Shown here: piece after piece, positions 46,138 through 57,108 of the stretch
Layout of the letters: every line of letters begins with the position of its first letter
Position numbering within the stretch: the first letter of the stretch is position 1
Assembly: GCA_902577525.1 (NCBI GenBank)
Contig: CACGZG010000006.1
Coordinates: forward strand, 1 to 64,000
DNA: 64,000 bases
DNA from: an uncultured Pelagibacteraceae bacterium
Lineage (GTDB): Bacteria > Pseudomonadota > Alphaproteobacteria > Pelagibacterales > Pelagibacteraceae
Direction: 5' to 3'
Translations under genes and position numbers: made by a program
The notes under the pieces: generated by a model
Told to the model about the DNA's origin: nothing
The model's database searches: none
What the model saw: the letters and a program-made list of their open reading frames with translations, nothing else

Positions 46138-47115
46138 ATGGAAAAAAAAATAAATTTAATAGCCAAAGACATAGATAAAAACTTGAGAGTAGATGTTTTT
46201 ATCAATAAAAAAGAAAACAATCTAAGTAGAACTAGAATTAAAAATTTAATTTTAAGTAAAAAGTTAAAGATTAATAACAAAATTGTTATCAATCCATCAA
46301 AAAAAATTTCACAAAATGACAGGGTAGTTTTGAATATTCCTGAACCAAAAAAAATATCTCTAAAGCCTTTCAAATATAAACTTGATATAGTTTATGAAGA
46401 TGAAGACTTAATTGTAATTAACAAACCATCAGGAATAGTAATACACCCAGGTGCAGGTAACTTTGATAAGACTATTGTAAATGCATTAATAAATTATAAT
46501 AAAAACTCTTTGTCTACTGTTGGTGATAAGTTTAGGCCTGGGATTGTTCATAGAATAGATAAAAATACCTCTGGTTTAATTGTAGTAGCGAAAAATAACA
46601 TCTCTCACGAAAATTTATCTAATCAATTCAGTAAGCACACTATTAAAAGAATTTATCATCTTCTAATTTGGGGAAAGTTAAGACCTTCAAAAGGAAAAAT
46701 TGAAACACTGATTACTCGCAGTTCTAAAAATAGACAATTAATGGAAGTAAGTCGTTTAAAAGGAAAAAAAGCAGTTACAAACTATAAAACCATTGAAGTA
46801 TTTGAAAATAGAAATACACCAACTTTGAGTTTAGTAGAATGCAAATTGGAGACTGGTAGAACACATCAAATAAGAGTTCATATGAATTATTTAGGACACA
46901 GTATAGTAGGAGATGATAAATATAAAAAAAAATTTAAAAAGATCAAAAATATCAATCCATCTTTGGAAAAAAAATTAATGAACTTAAACAGACAATTTCT
47001 TCATGCTAAGACCATTGGATTTATTCATCCCAAAAAAAATAAAGAAATGGTTTTCAACTCAATTTTGCCACATGATCTTGAAATTATTTTAGAAATGTTA
47101 AGAAATACGTATTAA
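46138..47115 (+). CDS. rluD: RluD-type 23S rRNA pseudouridine synthase
   Basis: The 325-residue protein has an N-terminal S4 RNA-binding domain (about 15-75) and an RluA-family catalytic domain with the active Asp in VHRIDKNTSGL, plus INKPSGIVIHPGAG and LETGRTHQIRVH. RluD modifies helix 69 of 23S rRNA. Paralogs such as RluC are hard to exclude by eye. Confidence 0.9.
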   Translation: MEKKINLIAKDIDKNLRVDVFINKKENNLSRTRIKNLILSKKLKINNKIVINPSKKISQNDRVVLNIPEPKKISLKPFKYKLDIVYEDEDLIVINKPSGIVIHPGAGNFDKTIVNALINYNKNSLSTVGDKFRPGIVHRIDKNTSGLIVVAKNNISHENLSNQFSKHTIKRIYHLLIWGKLRPSKGKIETLITRSSKNRQLMEVSRLKGKKAVTNYKTIEVFENRNTPTLSLVECKLETGRTHQIRVHMNYLGHSIVGDDKYKKKFKKIKNINPSLEKKLMNLNRQFLHAKTIGFIHPKKNKEMVFNSILPHDLEIILEMLRNTY

Positions 47116-47158
47116 ATAAATTATTGAAAAATAATGAAAATTAATTAGATAACCTTCT

Positions 47159-48052
47159 ATGAATATGTCGATAAACAACAATTTACCTGTATTAAGTAAT
47201 GAGGGTGGTCTCTCTGCTTATTTAGAGCAAATTAAAAAATTTCCTATGCTTGATGCAGAGGAAGAATATATGCTTGCGAAAAATTGGAAAAATACAGGTA
47301 ACATTAAATCCGCAGAAAAACTTGTAACTAGTCACTTAAGATTAGTTGCAAAAATTGCAATGGGATATAAAGGATATGGTTTACCTGTAAATGAAATGAT
47401 TTCTGAAGGAAATGTTGGATTAATGCAAGCAGTGAAAAAATTTGAACCAGAAAAAGGTTTTAGACTTGCAACATACGCGATGTGGTGGATAAAGGCATCA
47501 ATTCAAGAATATATTTTGAGGTCTTGGAGTTTAGTTAAAATTGGAACTACAACTGCTCAAAAAAAACTTTTTTTTAATTTAAAAAAATTAAAAAACCAAA
47601 TTGCTCCTCAAAGCGAAGGCGATTTGAGAAATGAACATGTGGAAAAAATAGCTAACAAGCTTAATGTAAGTAAAGATGAAGTTGTGTCCATGAATCGTAG
47701 ATTATCTGGAAAAGAATTCTCTTTAAATGCCCAAGTTGGTGAAGATGGTGATGAATGGCAAGATTGGTTGGTTGACAAAGAATTAGATCATGACTTAAAG
47801 TTTGCTCAAAGTCAAGAGATGGAACAAAGAAAAGATTTATTAAAAGATTCTATTAAAGTACTTAATGATAGGGAGAAAGAAATTTTATATTCAAGAAGAC
47901 TTAATGATAATCCGTCTACTCTTGAGGAATTAAGTAAAAAATATAAAATTAGTAGAGAACGAGTAAGACAAATTGAAAATAAAGCTTTCGAAAAATTACA
48001 AAAACAAATGCTTTTATTAGCTAAATCTAAAAACTTATTAACTGCCAATTAA
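47159..48052 (+). CDS. rpoH: heat-shock sigma factor RpoH (sigma-32)
   Basis: The 297-residue sigma-70-family factor has region 2 [24 protein letters not shown] followed by [20 protein letters not shown], an RpoH-box-like [12 protein letters not shown], and region 4 with the [19 protein letters not shown]. The RpoH box and the short region 1 separate it from RpoD. It would direct heat-shock genes, with FtsH (also in this window) as its likely protease by analogy. Its 3' end overlaps convergent purA by 4 bases. Confidence 0.93.
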   Translation: MNMSINNNLPVLSNEGGLSAYLEQIKKFPMLDAEEEYMLAKNWKNTGNIKSAEKLVTSHLRLVAKIAMGYKGYGLPVNEMISEGNVGLMQAVKKFEPEKGFRLATYAMWWIKASIQEYILRSWSLVKIGTTTAQKKLFFNLKKLKNQIAPQSEGDLRNEHVEKIANKLNVSKDEVVSMNRRLSGKEFSLNAQVGEDGDEWQDWLVDKELDHDLKFAQSQEMEQRKDLLKDSIKVLNDREKEILYSRRLNDNPSTLEELSKKYKISRERVRQIENKAFEKLQKQMLLLAKSKNLLTAN

Positions 48053-49341
48053 ATTTCAAAAGGATTTTCTATTAAAATAGTATCTTCTCTTTCTGGACTC
48101 GTGGAAATGCTTGATATTTTCGCTCCTATAAAGTCTTCAATTGCATAAATATAATCTTTAGCTTTCTCTGGAAGTTCATTTATATTCTTTATTCCATTAG
48201 TTTTTTGTTTCCAGCCTTTAAAGGTTTTATATACGGGTTTTATTTTTAATTGATCCTCAACAGCAGCGGGCAAATAATCAATTTTTTTTCCATTCAACTC
48301 ATAACTTATACACATTTTTATTTCATCTAGTTCATCCAAAACATCAAGTTTTGTTAAGGCTATACCATTTATTCCGGATATTTTTATAGTTTGTCTTACT
48401 AAAACACCGTCGAACCACCCACATCTTCTTTTACGACTTGTTACAGTACCAAACTCTTTGCCTCTTGTTCCTAATAGTTCACCCACCTCATTTTGAAGTT
48501 CTGTCGGAAACGGACCTTCACCAACTCTGGTGGTATAAGCTTTGGTAATTCCTAAAACATAATTTATTGTATTTGGTCCACATCCAGAACCAGTTGCTGC
48601 ACTTGAAGCAACAGTATTAGATGAAGTTACAAACGGATATGTTCCATGATCAACATCTAATAAGATACCTTGTGCCCCCTCAAACAAAATCCTTTTTTTC
48701 TTTTTTTTGAATTCATCAATTTTTAACCAAACTGGTTGGGAAAATTTGAGTATTTCAGGTGCAATTTTTAATAAATCATCTTTTAATTTTTTTTTTTCGA
48801 AAATTTTTTTTCCTAAACCTTTTCTTATGGCATTATGATGAATTAATACTGAGTCTAGTCTTTTATCTAAATTTTTTTCAGACCTTAGATCCATTACTCT
48901 AATTGATCTTCTGCCAACTTTATCCTCATATGCTGGTCCTATACCTCTTCTTGTTGTGCCTATTTTACTTTTTCCAGCTGTGTCCTCTCTAATTTCATCC
49001 ATTTCTTTATGAAATGGCAAAATTAAATTAGCAGCCTCAGAAATAATGAAATTATCAATATCTACTTTCACACCTTTAGATTTAATTTCATTAATTTCTT
49101 CAATTAAAGCCCAAGGATCTATTACAACTCCATTTCCAATAATTGAAATTTTATCTTTTCTAACTATCCCAGAAGGAAGTAACCTTAATTTATAAGTTAC
49201 ACCATTTATAACCAATGTATGACCAGCATTATGTCCACCTTGAAATCGAATAACAACATCAGCTTGTTCTGATAACCAGTCAACAATTTTTCCTTTTCCC
49301 TCATCTCCCCACTGAGAACCTACTACTACAATATTTTTCAT
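48049..49341 (-). CDS. purA: adenylosuccinate synthetase
   Basis: The 430-residue enzyme joins IMP and aspartate with GTP in AMP synthesis. The GTP-binding loop [11 protein letters not shown] opens the protein and GGHNAGHT follows. [19 protein letters not shown] and the C-terminal [11 protein letters not shown] segment are conserved. It is the last gene of the long minus-strand series and overlaps thiD by one base. Confidence 0.97.
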   Translation of the reverse strand: MKNIVVVGSQWGDEGKGKIVDWLSEQADVVIRFQGGHNAGHTLVINGVTYKLRLLPSGIVRKDKISIIGNGVVIDPWALIEEINEIKSKGVKVDIDNFIISEAANLILPFHKEMDEIREDTAGKSKIGTTRRGIGPAYEDKVGRRSIRVMDLRSEKNLDKRLDSVLIHHNAIRKGLGKKIFEKKKLKDDLLKIAPEILKFSQPVWLKIDEFKKKKKRILFEGAQGILLDVDHGTYPFVTSSNTVASSAATGSGCGPNTINYVLGITKAYTTRVGEGPFPTELQNEVGELLGTRGKEFGTVTSRKRRCGWFDGVLVRQTIKISGINGIALTKLDVLDELDEIKMCISYELNGKKIDYLPAAVEDQLKIKPVYKTFKGWKQKTNGIKNINELPEKAKDYIYAIEDFIGAKISSISTSPEREDTILIENPFEI

Positions 49342-50153
49342 TATCGGAATTTTTTATTTATTTTCATTGAATTTAGATGGTTAATTGGACCATGACCTTT
49401 TCCATATTTTGGGTTTGTTAATATGGCAGAATTTACATATTTAATTCCAAGCTCACAAGCTTTCTTAATACTTTTTCCACATGAATAAAAAGTTGTTATT
49501 GCACTTGATAGTGTACATCCTGTTCCATGTGTATTTTTTGTCTTATACCTTGGGCTTTTAAATATTTTTACTTCTGAACTATTCAAAAAAACATCCTCAA
49601 CATTTTTTGTTTTTAAATGTCCTCCCTTTATTAAAACATTTTTTACACCAAATTTTATTAATTTATTTGCTGCAATAATCATATCTTCTTTATTTCTAAT
49701 TTTAGTTTCTGTTAGGACTTCTGCCTCTGGTATATTTGGTGTAACCAGATTTACATGTTTGATTAATTTCATTTTCAAAAATTTTATTGATTTTTCGTCT
49801 ATTAATTTTGCTCCACCCTTTGCAACCATTACAGGATCTAAAACTATCTTTTTAATTTTCAATTTTTTTAATGATACTAAAATTTCTTCAATAACAGATT
49901 TTGAATTTAACATGCCAATTTTGATTGCATCAGGTCTGATATCTTTGGCAGAATAAATAATTTGATTTCTCACCTCTTTGGAACTTATTGGTATTACAGA
50001 CTTGACTCCTTTTGTGTTTTGAATTGTAACAGCTGTAACAGCTGTTAAAGCGTAAGATCCGAGACTTGTAACAGTTTTTATATCTGCTTGAATACCAGCA
50101 CCACCAGAAGAGTCTGATCCTGCAATTATAAGAATTTTAGATTTTGGTTTCAA
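49341..50153 (-). CDS. thiD: hydroxymethylpyrimidine (phosphate) kinase ThiD
   Basis: The 270-residue ribokinase-fold enzyme phosphorylates the pyrimidine part of thiamine. It has [17 protein letters not shown] at the N-terminus, [12 protein letters not shown], and the anion-hole motif [13 protein letters not shown] near the C-terminus. It lies between glmM and purA. It could act in pyrimidine salvage, since no other thiamine genes are here. Confidence 0.94.
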   Translation of the reverse strand: MKPKSKILIIAGSDSSGGAGIQADIKTVTSLGSYALTAVTAVTIQNTKGVKSVIPISSKEVRNQIIYSAKDIRPDAIKIGMLNSKSVIEEILVSLKKLKIKKIVLDPVMVAKGGAKLIDEKSIKFLKMKLIKHVNLVTPNIPEAEVLTETKIRNKEDMIIAANKLIKFGVKNVLIKGGHLKTKNVEDVFLNSSEVKIFKSPRYKTKNTHGTGCTLSSAITTFYSCGKSIKKACELGIKYVNSAILTNPKYGKGHGPINHLNSMKINKKFR

Positions 50154-50154
50154 T

Positions 50155-51480
50155 TTATCTTATTTTTTTAACAATTAAATTCATTGATTTTTTTAGCAAA
50201 ACCTTATCTTCACTTTCACCCATAACTCTTATTTTTGCTTCAGTGCCAGATTTTCTAACTAAAATTCTCCCTTTTCCTTTTATAACTTTGTTGGCAATTT
50301 TGATTGCATTACGTACTGTTTTCTTTTTTAAAATATTTTCATCTTTATATTTAATATTTTTTAAAATTTGTGGTGTTTTTTCAAAAACATTGAAAAATTT
50401 GCTTGCTTTAACTTTTTTACCTAAAGCTTTAATAACTTCTAGAGCAACTAAAAGTCCATCTCCAGTTGTTGCAAATTTTCCTAGAATAATGTGGCCGGAT
50501 TGTTCTCCACCTAAATTAAATTTTTTCCTCTGCATTATTTCTTTAACATACCTGTCTCCTACATTGGCTCGAATAAATTTTATTTGTTTATTTTTAAGAT
50601 ATTTTTCTAATCCAAAATTAGACATTAATGTGCCAACAACACCACCTTTAAGAATCTTTCTTTTTTTCCATTGAATAGCTAATGCAGCTATAATTTGATC
50701 TCCATCTATAATTGACCCATTTTCGTCACACATTATTACTCTATCAGCATCTCCATCTAGGGAGATACCTAAATGAGCTTTATGTTTTTTTACGTTTTTC
50801 TGAAGCATGTTAGGAAAAGTTGATCCACAATTTTTATTAATATTAAAACCATTTGGTTTGTTTCCAATTACTATCACTTTAGCACCTAATGAATTAATCA
50901 TTTTAGGTGCAGATTTATAACCAGCACCATTAGCACAATCTAATACAATTTTCATATTCTTTAATTTAAATTTCTTTGGAAGTCTTTTTTTTATAATTTC
51001 TAAATACTTTTCAGTTCCTGTCTCTAATCTTTTTACTCTACCTAATAACTTTGGTTGAGATAAATGATTTTTAACTTCTTTATCAATTATGTTTTCAATT
51101 TTTTTTTGAATTCTATCTGATAACTTTAAACCATCAGGACCAAATAATTTCAAACCATTATCGAAAAAAAGATTGTGAGAAGCGGTTATCATAATTCCTA
51201 AATTTGCATTCATAGATTTTGTTAACATAGCTAGGCCATTTGTTGGTAAGGGTCCAAGTGTATAGACATGCATTCCAGCTGATGCTAATCCAGATACCAA
51301 AGCAGGTTCCAATGCATATCCTGAAAGTCTGGTATCTTTTGCAATTATCGCAGTTTGTTTTTTTTTTTTTAAATTTGTAAAATATTTTCCTGCCGCTAAA
51401 CCAAACTTAAAAAACATATCACCATTAATATTTTTTGTATTTACACGACCTCTAATTCCATCAGTGCCAAAATATTTCAT
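50155..51480 (-). CDS. glmM: phosphoglucosamine mutase
   Basis: The 441-residue enzyme converts glucosamine-6-phosphate to the 1-phosphate for UDP-GlcNAc. It begins with FGTDGIRGRVN and carries the phosphoserine loop ITASHNLFFDNG (most GlmM have Pro after Asn, here Leu), the metal loop SLDGDADR and the C-terminal RKSGTEAKIRVM. It follows folP by 1 base. Confidence 0.95.
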   Translation of the reverse strand: MKYFGTDGIRGRVNTKNINGDMFFKFGLAAGKYFTNLKKKKQTAIIAKDTRLSGYALEPALVSGLASAGMHVYTLGPLPTNGLAMLTKSMNANLGIMITASHNLFFDNGLKLFGPDGLKLSDRIQKKIENIIDKEVKNHLSQPKLLGRVKRLETGTEKYLEIIKKRLPKKFKLKNMKIVLDCANGAGYKSAPKMINSLGAKVIVIGNKPNGFNINKNCGSTFPNMLQKNVKKHKAHLGISLDGDADRVIMCDENGSIIDGDQIIAALAIQWKKRKILKGGVVGTLMSNFGLEKYLKNKQIKFIRANVGDRYVKEIMQRKKFNLGGEQSGHIILGKFATTGDGLLVALEVIKALGKKVKASKFFNVFEKTPQILKNIKYKDENILKKKTVRNAIKIANKVIKGKGRILVRKSGTEAKIRVMGESEDKVLLKKSMNLIVKKIR

Positions 51481-51481
51481 T

Positions 51482-52528
51482 TTATTTGATAAGTTCTTTA
51501 AATACTTTAATGCTTTGATTTATTTCATTAACATCATGTACTCTAAGTAATTGAATACCATTCATCATAGCAAAAATACTTGTGCTTGTTGTTCCACCAA
51601 TTCTAGATAGGCTATCATTATTTTTTGACAAATCTTTGATAAATCTTTTTCTAGAAATCCCTAGCAATATAGGCAATCCTAAAGAATGGTAAATCGATAT
51701 ATTTCTAAGTATTGTAATATTATGTTTCAAATTTTTTCCAAATCCAATACCGGGGTCTAAAATGATATTGTGGTGTTTTATACCAATCTTCCTTAATAAT
51801 TTTATCTTTTTTTCGAAAAAATCATAAATATCCAATAATACGTTTTTATATTTTGGATTTAATTGCATATTATCTGGATTTCCTAATGAATGATGAATAA
51901 TAAATGGGACGTTGTATTTTTTTAAAATCTTAATTGATCTCTTATCATAATTTAACCCCGATACATCATTAATTATTTTAACACCTAATTTAATACCTTT
52001 TTCCATAATTTCAGATTTTCTAGTGTCAAGTGATATTATTTTTTTTTTATCTATTAATTTTAAAATCTTTTTAATTCGATCCCACTCAATTTTTGTTGAT
52101 ACAGCTTTAGATCCCGGTCTTGTAGACTCACCACCAATATCTACTAAATCTGCACCACTATTAAAAAGATAAGATAGATGTTTTTTTGCTGAAATATTTC
52201 TTAAATATTTACCACCATCAGAAAAACTATCAGGAGTGATATTTAAAACACCCATTATAACAGGTTCAAATTTAAGTTTTAAATATTTAATATTTTTTTT
52301 CTTAGTAATTAATCTTATATCTTTTGTAATCTTTTTTTTTAAAAAATTTGGTAGATTATTAACTTCTTTTAAAGAAATTTTTTTCTTAGATTTTCTAGAA
52401 TAAATTTCAATCTTGTCGAATGAGATTTTTTTATTCCCATTAAGTGGTAATGATTTTCTTTTCTTTATAAGTTCTTCAGAATTTTTACCATAATAGAAAT
52501 TACACACTCTTGTGTAATATCTAGACAT
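51482..52528 (-). CDS. folP: dihydropteroate synthase
   Basis: The 348-residue folate-pathway enzyme contains GVLNITPDSFSDGG near residue 94, DIGGESTRPGSK and the DPGIGFGKN motif. It is longer than usual (about 280) because of an N-terminal extension of about 85 basic residues, beginning MSRYYTRVCNFYYG, whose role is unknown. It follows ftsH by 5 bases and precedes glmM, matching the common ftsH-folP-glmM order. Confidence 0.93.
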   Translation of the reverse strand: MSRYYTRVCNFYYGKNSEELIKKRKSLPLNGNKKISFDKIEIYSRKSKKKISLKEVNNLPNFLKKKITKDIRLITKKKNIKYLKLKFEPVIMGVLNITPDSFSDGGKYLRNISAKKHLSYLFNSGADLVDIGGESTRPGSKAVSTKIEWDRIKKILKLIDKKKIISLDTRKSEIMEKGIKLGVKIINDVSGLNYDKRSIKILKKYNVPFIIHHSLGNPDNMQLNPKYKNVLLDIYDFFEKKIKLLRKIGIKHHNIILDPGIGFGKNLKHNITILRNISIYHSLGLPILLGISRKRFIKDLSKNNDSLSRIGGTTSTSIFAMMNGIQLLRVHDVNEINQSIKVFKELIK

Positions 52529-52533
52529 TAATG

Positions 52534-54426
52534 TTAATGAGCTATTTTTGGTTTAAGACCCATGGCACTTAAAGAGGAGCCTTTATCATCGTCTTCAACT
52601 TTTAAGTCTTGTTTATCTGCGGGATATATATTCTTATTAATTAAATTCTCTATTTCTTCTCCAGTTAAAGTTTCATAAGTCAAAAGAGCTTTAGCTAATT
52701 TGTGTAAATCCTCAATTTTTTCAGTTAAGACCTTCCTTGCTCTTTCATAACCTTTATCTACAATTTTTCTAATTTCTGAGTCTACTTTTCTTGCTGTTTC
52801 TTCTGACATATTTTGTTGTCTTGCAACAGACCTACCTAAAAAAACTTCCTCCTCATTTTCACCATAAGCTACAGGTCCGAGCTCTTTGCTTAAACCTGCT
52901 CTCATTACCATCGCTCTTGCTCTTTTAGTAGCTTGTTCAATATCACTTGCAGCCCCAGTTGTAACTTTATCTTCACCAAATATAATTTCCTCTGCAACCC
53001 TACCACCCATTGCTATAGCTAACTGGGCATGTAATTGTTCTCTAGTCTGAGATAATTCATCTCTTTCTGGTAACTGCATAACCATACCAAGTGCTCTACC
53101 TCTTGGAATTATTGTTGCTTTATGTATTGGATAAGCAGCACTCTCGTTTATTGTTACAATAGCATGACCAGCCTCATGATAAGCTGTAAGTGTTTTTTCT
53201 TCTTCTGTCATTACCATTGATCTTCTTTCAGAACCCATCATCACTTTATCTTTTGCTTCTTCGAATTCATTTAAAGTCACAATTCTTTTATTTTTTCGAG
53301 CAGCAAGTAAGGCAGCTTCATTGACCAAGTTAGCTAAATCTGCACCGGAAAATCCAGGTGTTCCTCTTGCTATAATTCTTAAGTTTACATCCGGAGCCAT
53401 CTTAATTTTTTTAACGTGTACCTTTAATATCTTTTCTCTACCAATTATGTCTGGGTTTGAAACAACAACTTGTCTATCAAATCTTCCTGGTCTTAACAAA
53501 GCAGGATCTAAAACATCGGGTCTATTTGTTGCAGCAATAATAATAACCCCTTCGTTCGTATCAAAACCATCCATTTCAACCAACAACTGATTTAATGTTT
53601 GTTCTCTTTCATCATTGCCTCCACCTAAACCTGCTCCCCTACTTCTTCCAACTGCGTCAATCTCATCTATAAATATTATACAGGGTGAATTCTTTTTTCC
53701 TTGCTCAAACATATCTCTTACTCTTGAGGCGCCTACTCCAACAAACATTTCAACAAAGTCTGAACCAGAAATTGTAAAAAAAGGAACCCCAGCTTCACCA
53801 GCAATTGCTCTTGCAAGTAAAGTTTTTCCTGTACCTGGAGGACCGACTAATAGTGCACCTCTTGGTATCTTGCCTCCTAGTCTACTAAATTTTTTTGGAT
53901 CTTTTAAAAATTCTACTATTTCCTCTACTTCCTCTTTGGCTTCTTCTACACCAGCAACATCATTAAAAGTTACTTTCCCTTTTAATTCATTCATCATTTT
54001 GGCTTTAGATCTTCCAAAACCCATAGCTCCACCTTTTCCACCTTGCATTTGTCTCATAAAGAAAATCCATACAGCAATAAGAAGCAACATTGGAAACCAA
54101 GAAAGTAAAACACCAAACAACGATGGCATTTTTTCATCGATTGGAGCTGCTGATATACTTACTCCTTTGTCTGAAAGTTTTTCTATTAGGTTTGGATCGT
54201 TTGGAGAATAAGTTGTAAAAGTTTTTCCGTTTGAATAAACACCTTTAATGTTGTTTCCTTGGATTTCAACTTTAAGTACCTCTCCATTATCAACTGAAGT
54301 AAGAAATTCTGAAAATATAACTTGATTTCCTCCTTTAAGATTAGATTGAGGATTTTTAAACATATTGTATAATCCAATCGTTAAAAAAACAATTATTGCC
54401 CACATAGCTATATTTTTTATATTCAT
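52534..54426 (-). CDS. ftsH: membrane AAA+ zinc protease FtsH
   Basis: The 630-residue protease has two N-terminal membrane helices (about 5-20 and 103-123), an AAA module with Walker A GPPGTGKT and Walker [12 protein letters not shown], the SRH region with [12 protein letters not shown], and the zinc site HEAGH. It degrades membrane proteins and, in many proteobacteria, RpoH and LpxC. It is complete and of normal length. Confidence 0.97.
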   Translation of the reverse strand: MNIKNIAMWAIIVFLTIGLYNMFKNPQSNLKGGNQVIFSEFLTSVDNGEVLKVEIQGNNIKGVYSNGKTFTTYSPNDPNLIEKLSDKGVSISAAPIDEKMPSLFGVLLSWFPMLLLIAVWIFFMRQMQGGKGGAMGFGRSKAKMMNELKGKVTFNDVAGVEEAKEEVEEIVEFLKDPKKFSRLGGKIPRGALLVGPPGTGKTLLARAIAGEAGVPFFTISGSDFVEMFVGVGASRVRDMFEQGKKNSPCIIFIDEIDAVGRSRGAGLGGGNDEREQTLNQLLVEMDGFDTNEGVIIIAATNRPDVLDPALLRPGRFDRQVVVSNPDIIGREKILKVHVKKIKMAPDVNLRIIARGTPGFSGADLANLVNEAALLAARKNKRIVTLNEFEEAKDKVMMGSERRSMVMTEEEKTLTAYHEAGHAIVTINESAAYPIHKATIIPRGRALGMVMQLPERDELSQTREQLHAQLAIAMGGRVAEEIIFGEDKVTTGAASDIEQATKRARAMVMRAGLSKELGPVAYGENEEEVFLGRSVARQQNMSEETARKVDSEIRKIVDKGYERARKVLTEKIEDLHKLAKALLTYETLTGEEIENLINKNIYPADKQDLKVEDDDKGSSLSAMGLKPKIAH

Positions 54427-54488
54427 ACTCTTAAAATAAGAATTATTATTAATTAAACAAGTGGCATTTTGTATTATCTGCCATTAAT

Positions 54489-55517
54489 TTAATGTTCTTT
54501 TGAGACAATTATGGTCTGATTAACTTTTTTAATAATACATCCACCCAATGTTGCCTTAAAGTCTGAATTATTACGGATTTTCAAAATAATATTATCCAGT
54601 TTTTTGCCTCTTACATTATAATATCTTTTTCCAACTATTTTTAAACAATTTGAAAATGATCTAAAAACTATTTCATAGGGTTGGTTAAAAAACTCATTAT
54701 TAATTATCATTTTATTTTGATTATAAGAAAAAAACGTATTATTTTTTAAATTTTCCATAACATCAGAATTAATAACAAAATTTGAATATCTTAAATTAGT
54801 AATTGTCTTATTAAATTTTTTATTATCGAGTCCATTGAATTTTAATATTTTGATCAATTTTCTAATTCGGATTCTTTGAAATTTATCGTCATTATTTGAT
54901 GGATCACTTATAAAAAACCCGAAAACGGATTTTGTAACAAACATCAAATCCTCTTTTTTTATTTCTAAGAGAGGTCTTAATAAGTTAATATTATTTATTG
55001 AAGTTTTTTTACTAAAAGAAGTAAGACCCTTTAATCCACTTCCTCTTAAAATTCTAATGAAAAAATTTTCAATTAAATCATTCTGATGATGTCCTAAAAG
55101 AAGATTTACTATTTTAAATTTTTTACATTTATCAAATAAGAGCTGATATCTCTTTTTACGTGCTAATGACTGAATATTTTTTTTTGGCTTAGTACCATGC
55201 CATATTAAAATTTCTGCTTTTATAGATAATTTTCTTAAAACTTTTCTTACCTTTTTTGCTTCAACTGAGGAGTCTGACCTAAGTTTATGATCAACAATAT
55301 AGTATTTAGGATTTATCCCTTTTTTAAAAGAGTAAACTTTTGAAAAAAAAGCTAATGCCAAACTATCAGCACCTCCTGATACAGCTACAATAAAATTATC
55401 TTCAAGGTTTAGGGATTTTTCAAATTTTTTGTAAATTTTATTAATCTTTTTATTATTTAACTTTTCTCTTATAAGTTTAGGAATTTTGATTTTTACACTC
55501 AAATTTTTGCGACTCAT
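54489..55517 (-). CDS. tilS: tRNA-Ile lysidine synthetase
   Basis: The 342-residue N-type ATP pyrophosphatase adds lysine to C34 of tRNA-Ile(CAU). The PP-loop VSGGADSLALAF is near residue 44, with LGHHQNDLIENFFIRILRGSG and RPLLEIKKEDL following. The ATG chosen overlaps cpoB by 41 bases; a TTG at 55502 would shorten this. It stands directly before ftsH, as in many bacteria. Confidence 0.92.
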   Translation of the reverse strand: MSRKNLSVKIKIPKLIREKLNNKKINKIYKKFEKSLNLEDNFIVAVSGGADSLALAFFSKVYSFKKGINPKYYIVDHKLRSDSSVEAKKVRKVLRKLSIKAEILIWHGTKPKKNIQSLARKKRYQLLFDKCKKFKIVNLLLGHHQNDLIENFFIRILRGSGLKGLTSFSKKTSINNINLLRPLLEIKKEDLMFVTKSVFGFFISDPSNNDDKFQRIRIRKLIKILKFNGLDNKKFNKTITNLRYSNFVINSDVMENLKNNTFFSYNQNKMIINNEFFNQPYEIVFRSFSNCLKIVGKRYYNVRGKKLDNIILKIRNNSDFKATLGGCIIKKVNQTIIVSKEH

Positions 55518-56469
55518 ACTTGGCTTTTTGAATTATAGACTGGTTAGCTTTTGGATATTGTTTTTCAACACCATTAATCATTTTACATCCTTGATTTTTT
55601 TCTCCTATCTGAACCATTGAAATACCAAGTTTTAATAAATTTATTGGCGCCTTTTCTCCTTTCGGATATTTTTGATAACCTTCTAAATAAGCTGAAGCTG
55701 CATCAGTATATAATTGACGAATTCTAAATGTTTCTGCGTACCAATATTGAGCATTGCCTGCTAATTTGTGATCTGGATTTGCTTGTACAAATTCTCGAAA
55801 AGCTCTTTCAGCTGTTGAATAATCTCCTACTTTTAAAAAACTTGTAGCAAACTCGTATTGTTTTTCTGGAGATTCCTTGGGAAGAATTTTTTCTTCAGCC
55901 TGAAAAGTTTCAGTTACTATAGTTGCTGTTGTATCAATCGATTGAATTTGCTGATTAGTTTCATTTGTTTCACTATCTTTGTAAGAAATCGATCCCAAAT
56001 CTTGCGGTTCAGAACTGCCTGGTAAAAGTTTTTGATCATTGATAATTTTTTTTGAAATTTTTTTATTTTCTTCATTATTAAAAACTCCATTTTCAATGTC
56101 TTGAAATCTCAATTGATTATCAGCTTGAACTTTTGATAATCTATTTGATAATTTATCCAACTTAAAATTTATCTCTTCAAATCTATTTGTTAGTTGCTGA
56201 AATTGGTTTTCAATTTCTGATAATTTTAATAGGTGTCTAGTAAGAACATCCTCTGAATTTAAGTCTTGATTTTTAATTGAGTTGTTGTTTAACGAATTGC
56301 TAGTTTGTAAAGATCCAGAGTAAACTGCCTTCTCAAGCGTTTTGATGTCTTTTTGAATAATTTCTAAAGTTTCATATATATTGTGATTATCGGCTTTTAA
56401 ATTTAAACACAAAAAAAAACTTAAAACTAAATAAGTTTTGAATTTTAAAATTTTGATTAAAAATTTCAT
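55477..56469 (-). CDS. cpoB: cell division coordinator CpoB (YbgF)
   Basis: The 330-residue periplasmic protein has a signal peptide (about 1-26), a coiled-coil stretch (about 85-130) that fits the trimerization region, a linker, and C-terminal TPR repeats beginning KQYEFATSFLKVGDYSTAERAF, then NPDHKLAGNAQYWYAET. CpoB links Tol-Pal to peptidoglycan synthesis at the septum. Its place after tolQRAB-pal is standard. An intrinsic terminator stands 30 bases before its start. Confidence 0.93.
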   Translation of the reverse strand: MKFLIKILKFKTYLVLSFFLCLNLKADNHNIYETLEIIQKDIKTLEKAVYSGSLQTSNSLNNNSIKNQDLNSEDVLTRHLLKLSEIENQFQQLTNRFEEINFKLDKLSNRLSKVQADNQLRFQDIENGVFNNEENKKISKKIINDQKLLPGSSEPQDLGSISYKDSETNETNQQIQSIDTTATIVTETFQAEEKILPKESPEKQYEFATSFLKVGDYSTAERAFREFVQANPDHKLAGNAQYWYAETFRIRQLYTDAASAYLEGYQKYPKGEKAPINLLKLGISMVQIGEKNQGCKMINGVEKQYPKANQSIIQKAKYESQKFECKNQNS

Positions 56470-56498
56470 TATTCAGTTATGATTATAATAATGGCAAA

Positions 56499-56536
56499 AA
56501 AAAGACCCTTAACTTAATTGAGTTAAGGGTCTTTTT
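56499..56536 (-). terminator. intrinsic terminator after pal
   Basis: A perfect 16-bp stem, 56499-56514 with 56521-56536, and a 6-base loop contain GACCCTTAACT and its complement, flanked by T-runs on both strands. On the minus strand it starts 10 bases after the pal stop codon and would separate tolQRAB-pal from cpoB. It is symmetrical enough to work in both directions. Confidence 0.92.
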
Positions 56537-56546
56537 AAATCTTAAA

Positions 56547-57023
56547 TTAATTAGCTTTTACAGTAACTGATCTTCTATTTTTTGACCAAGCAAGAGGGTT
56601 TGATCCAGAGTCAACTGGTCTTTCTTTACCATAACTTAATACTGAAATTCTGTCTGAAGATATTCCGTATGTCATTAAATAATCTTTAGCAGCATTAGCT
56701 CTTCTTTCACCGAGCGCTAAGTTATATTCTCTAGTTCCTCTTTCGTCTGCATGACCTTCTAAAACAATAGTCACTTTAGAATTTTTTCTTAACCATGCAG
56801 CTTGTTTTCTTAGAGTTTCTCTTGAAGCGGTTGTTAAAACTGACTCATTTGTAGCAAAGAAAACTCTATCTGGTACACCTGAAGCTAAATATTCAACAGT
56901 ATCAGTACCTGTATATACATCACCTTGTAATTGTGTTGAAACTTTTTTTGTTGCACAGGCAGTCAATGCTAAGCAAGCTATTACAACTAAAAAAGTGTTT
57001 TTTAGAATTTTGTTTAATTTCAT
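56547..57023 (-). CDS. pal: peptidoglycan-associated lipoprotein Pal
   Basis: The 158-residue outer-membrane lipoprotein has a type II signal peptide ending in the lipobox LTAC at about residues 19-22. The OmpA-like domain carries the peptidoglycan-binding stretch LEGHADERGTREYNLALGERRA. It anchors the outer membrane to the wall and binds TolB. A strong AAGGAG ribosome site precedes the start, and a strong terminator follows. Confidence 0.96.
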   Translation of the reverse strand: MKLNKILKNTFLVVIACLALTACATKKVSTQLQGDVYTGTDTVEYLASGVPDRVFFATNESVLTTASRETLRKQAAWLRKNSKVTIVLEGHADERGTREYNLALGERRANAAKDYLMTYGISSDRISVLSYGKERPVDSGSNPLAWSKNRRSVTVKAN

Positions 57024-57028
57024 TATTG

Positions 57029-57034
57029 CTCCTT
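57029..57034 (-). promoter_or_regulatory. strong ribosome-binding site of pal
   Basis: AAGGAG on the minus strand, 5 bases before the ATG at 57023, is among the best Shine-Dalgarno matches in the window and confirms the pal start. Confidence 0.7.
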
Positions 57035-57108
57035 GATCAATATTTCAAAATCTTACTTTTTCACAACTAATTAGAGGTTTCAAGATAAAAAATCAAGATA
57101 AATTGTGT

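Noticed and set aside
53615-54211. 198-codon open frame on the plus strand inside ftsH
   Set aside because: It is the complement of a strongly conserved ftsH region with low-complexity Pro/Ser output, so it is a shadow of the real gene. The same holds for 50144-50674 inside glmM and 12119-12415 inside pilW.
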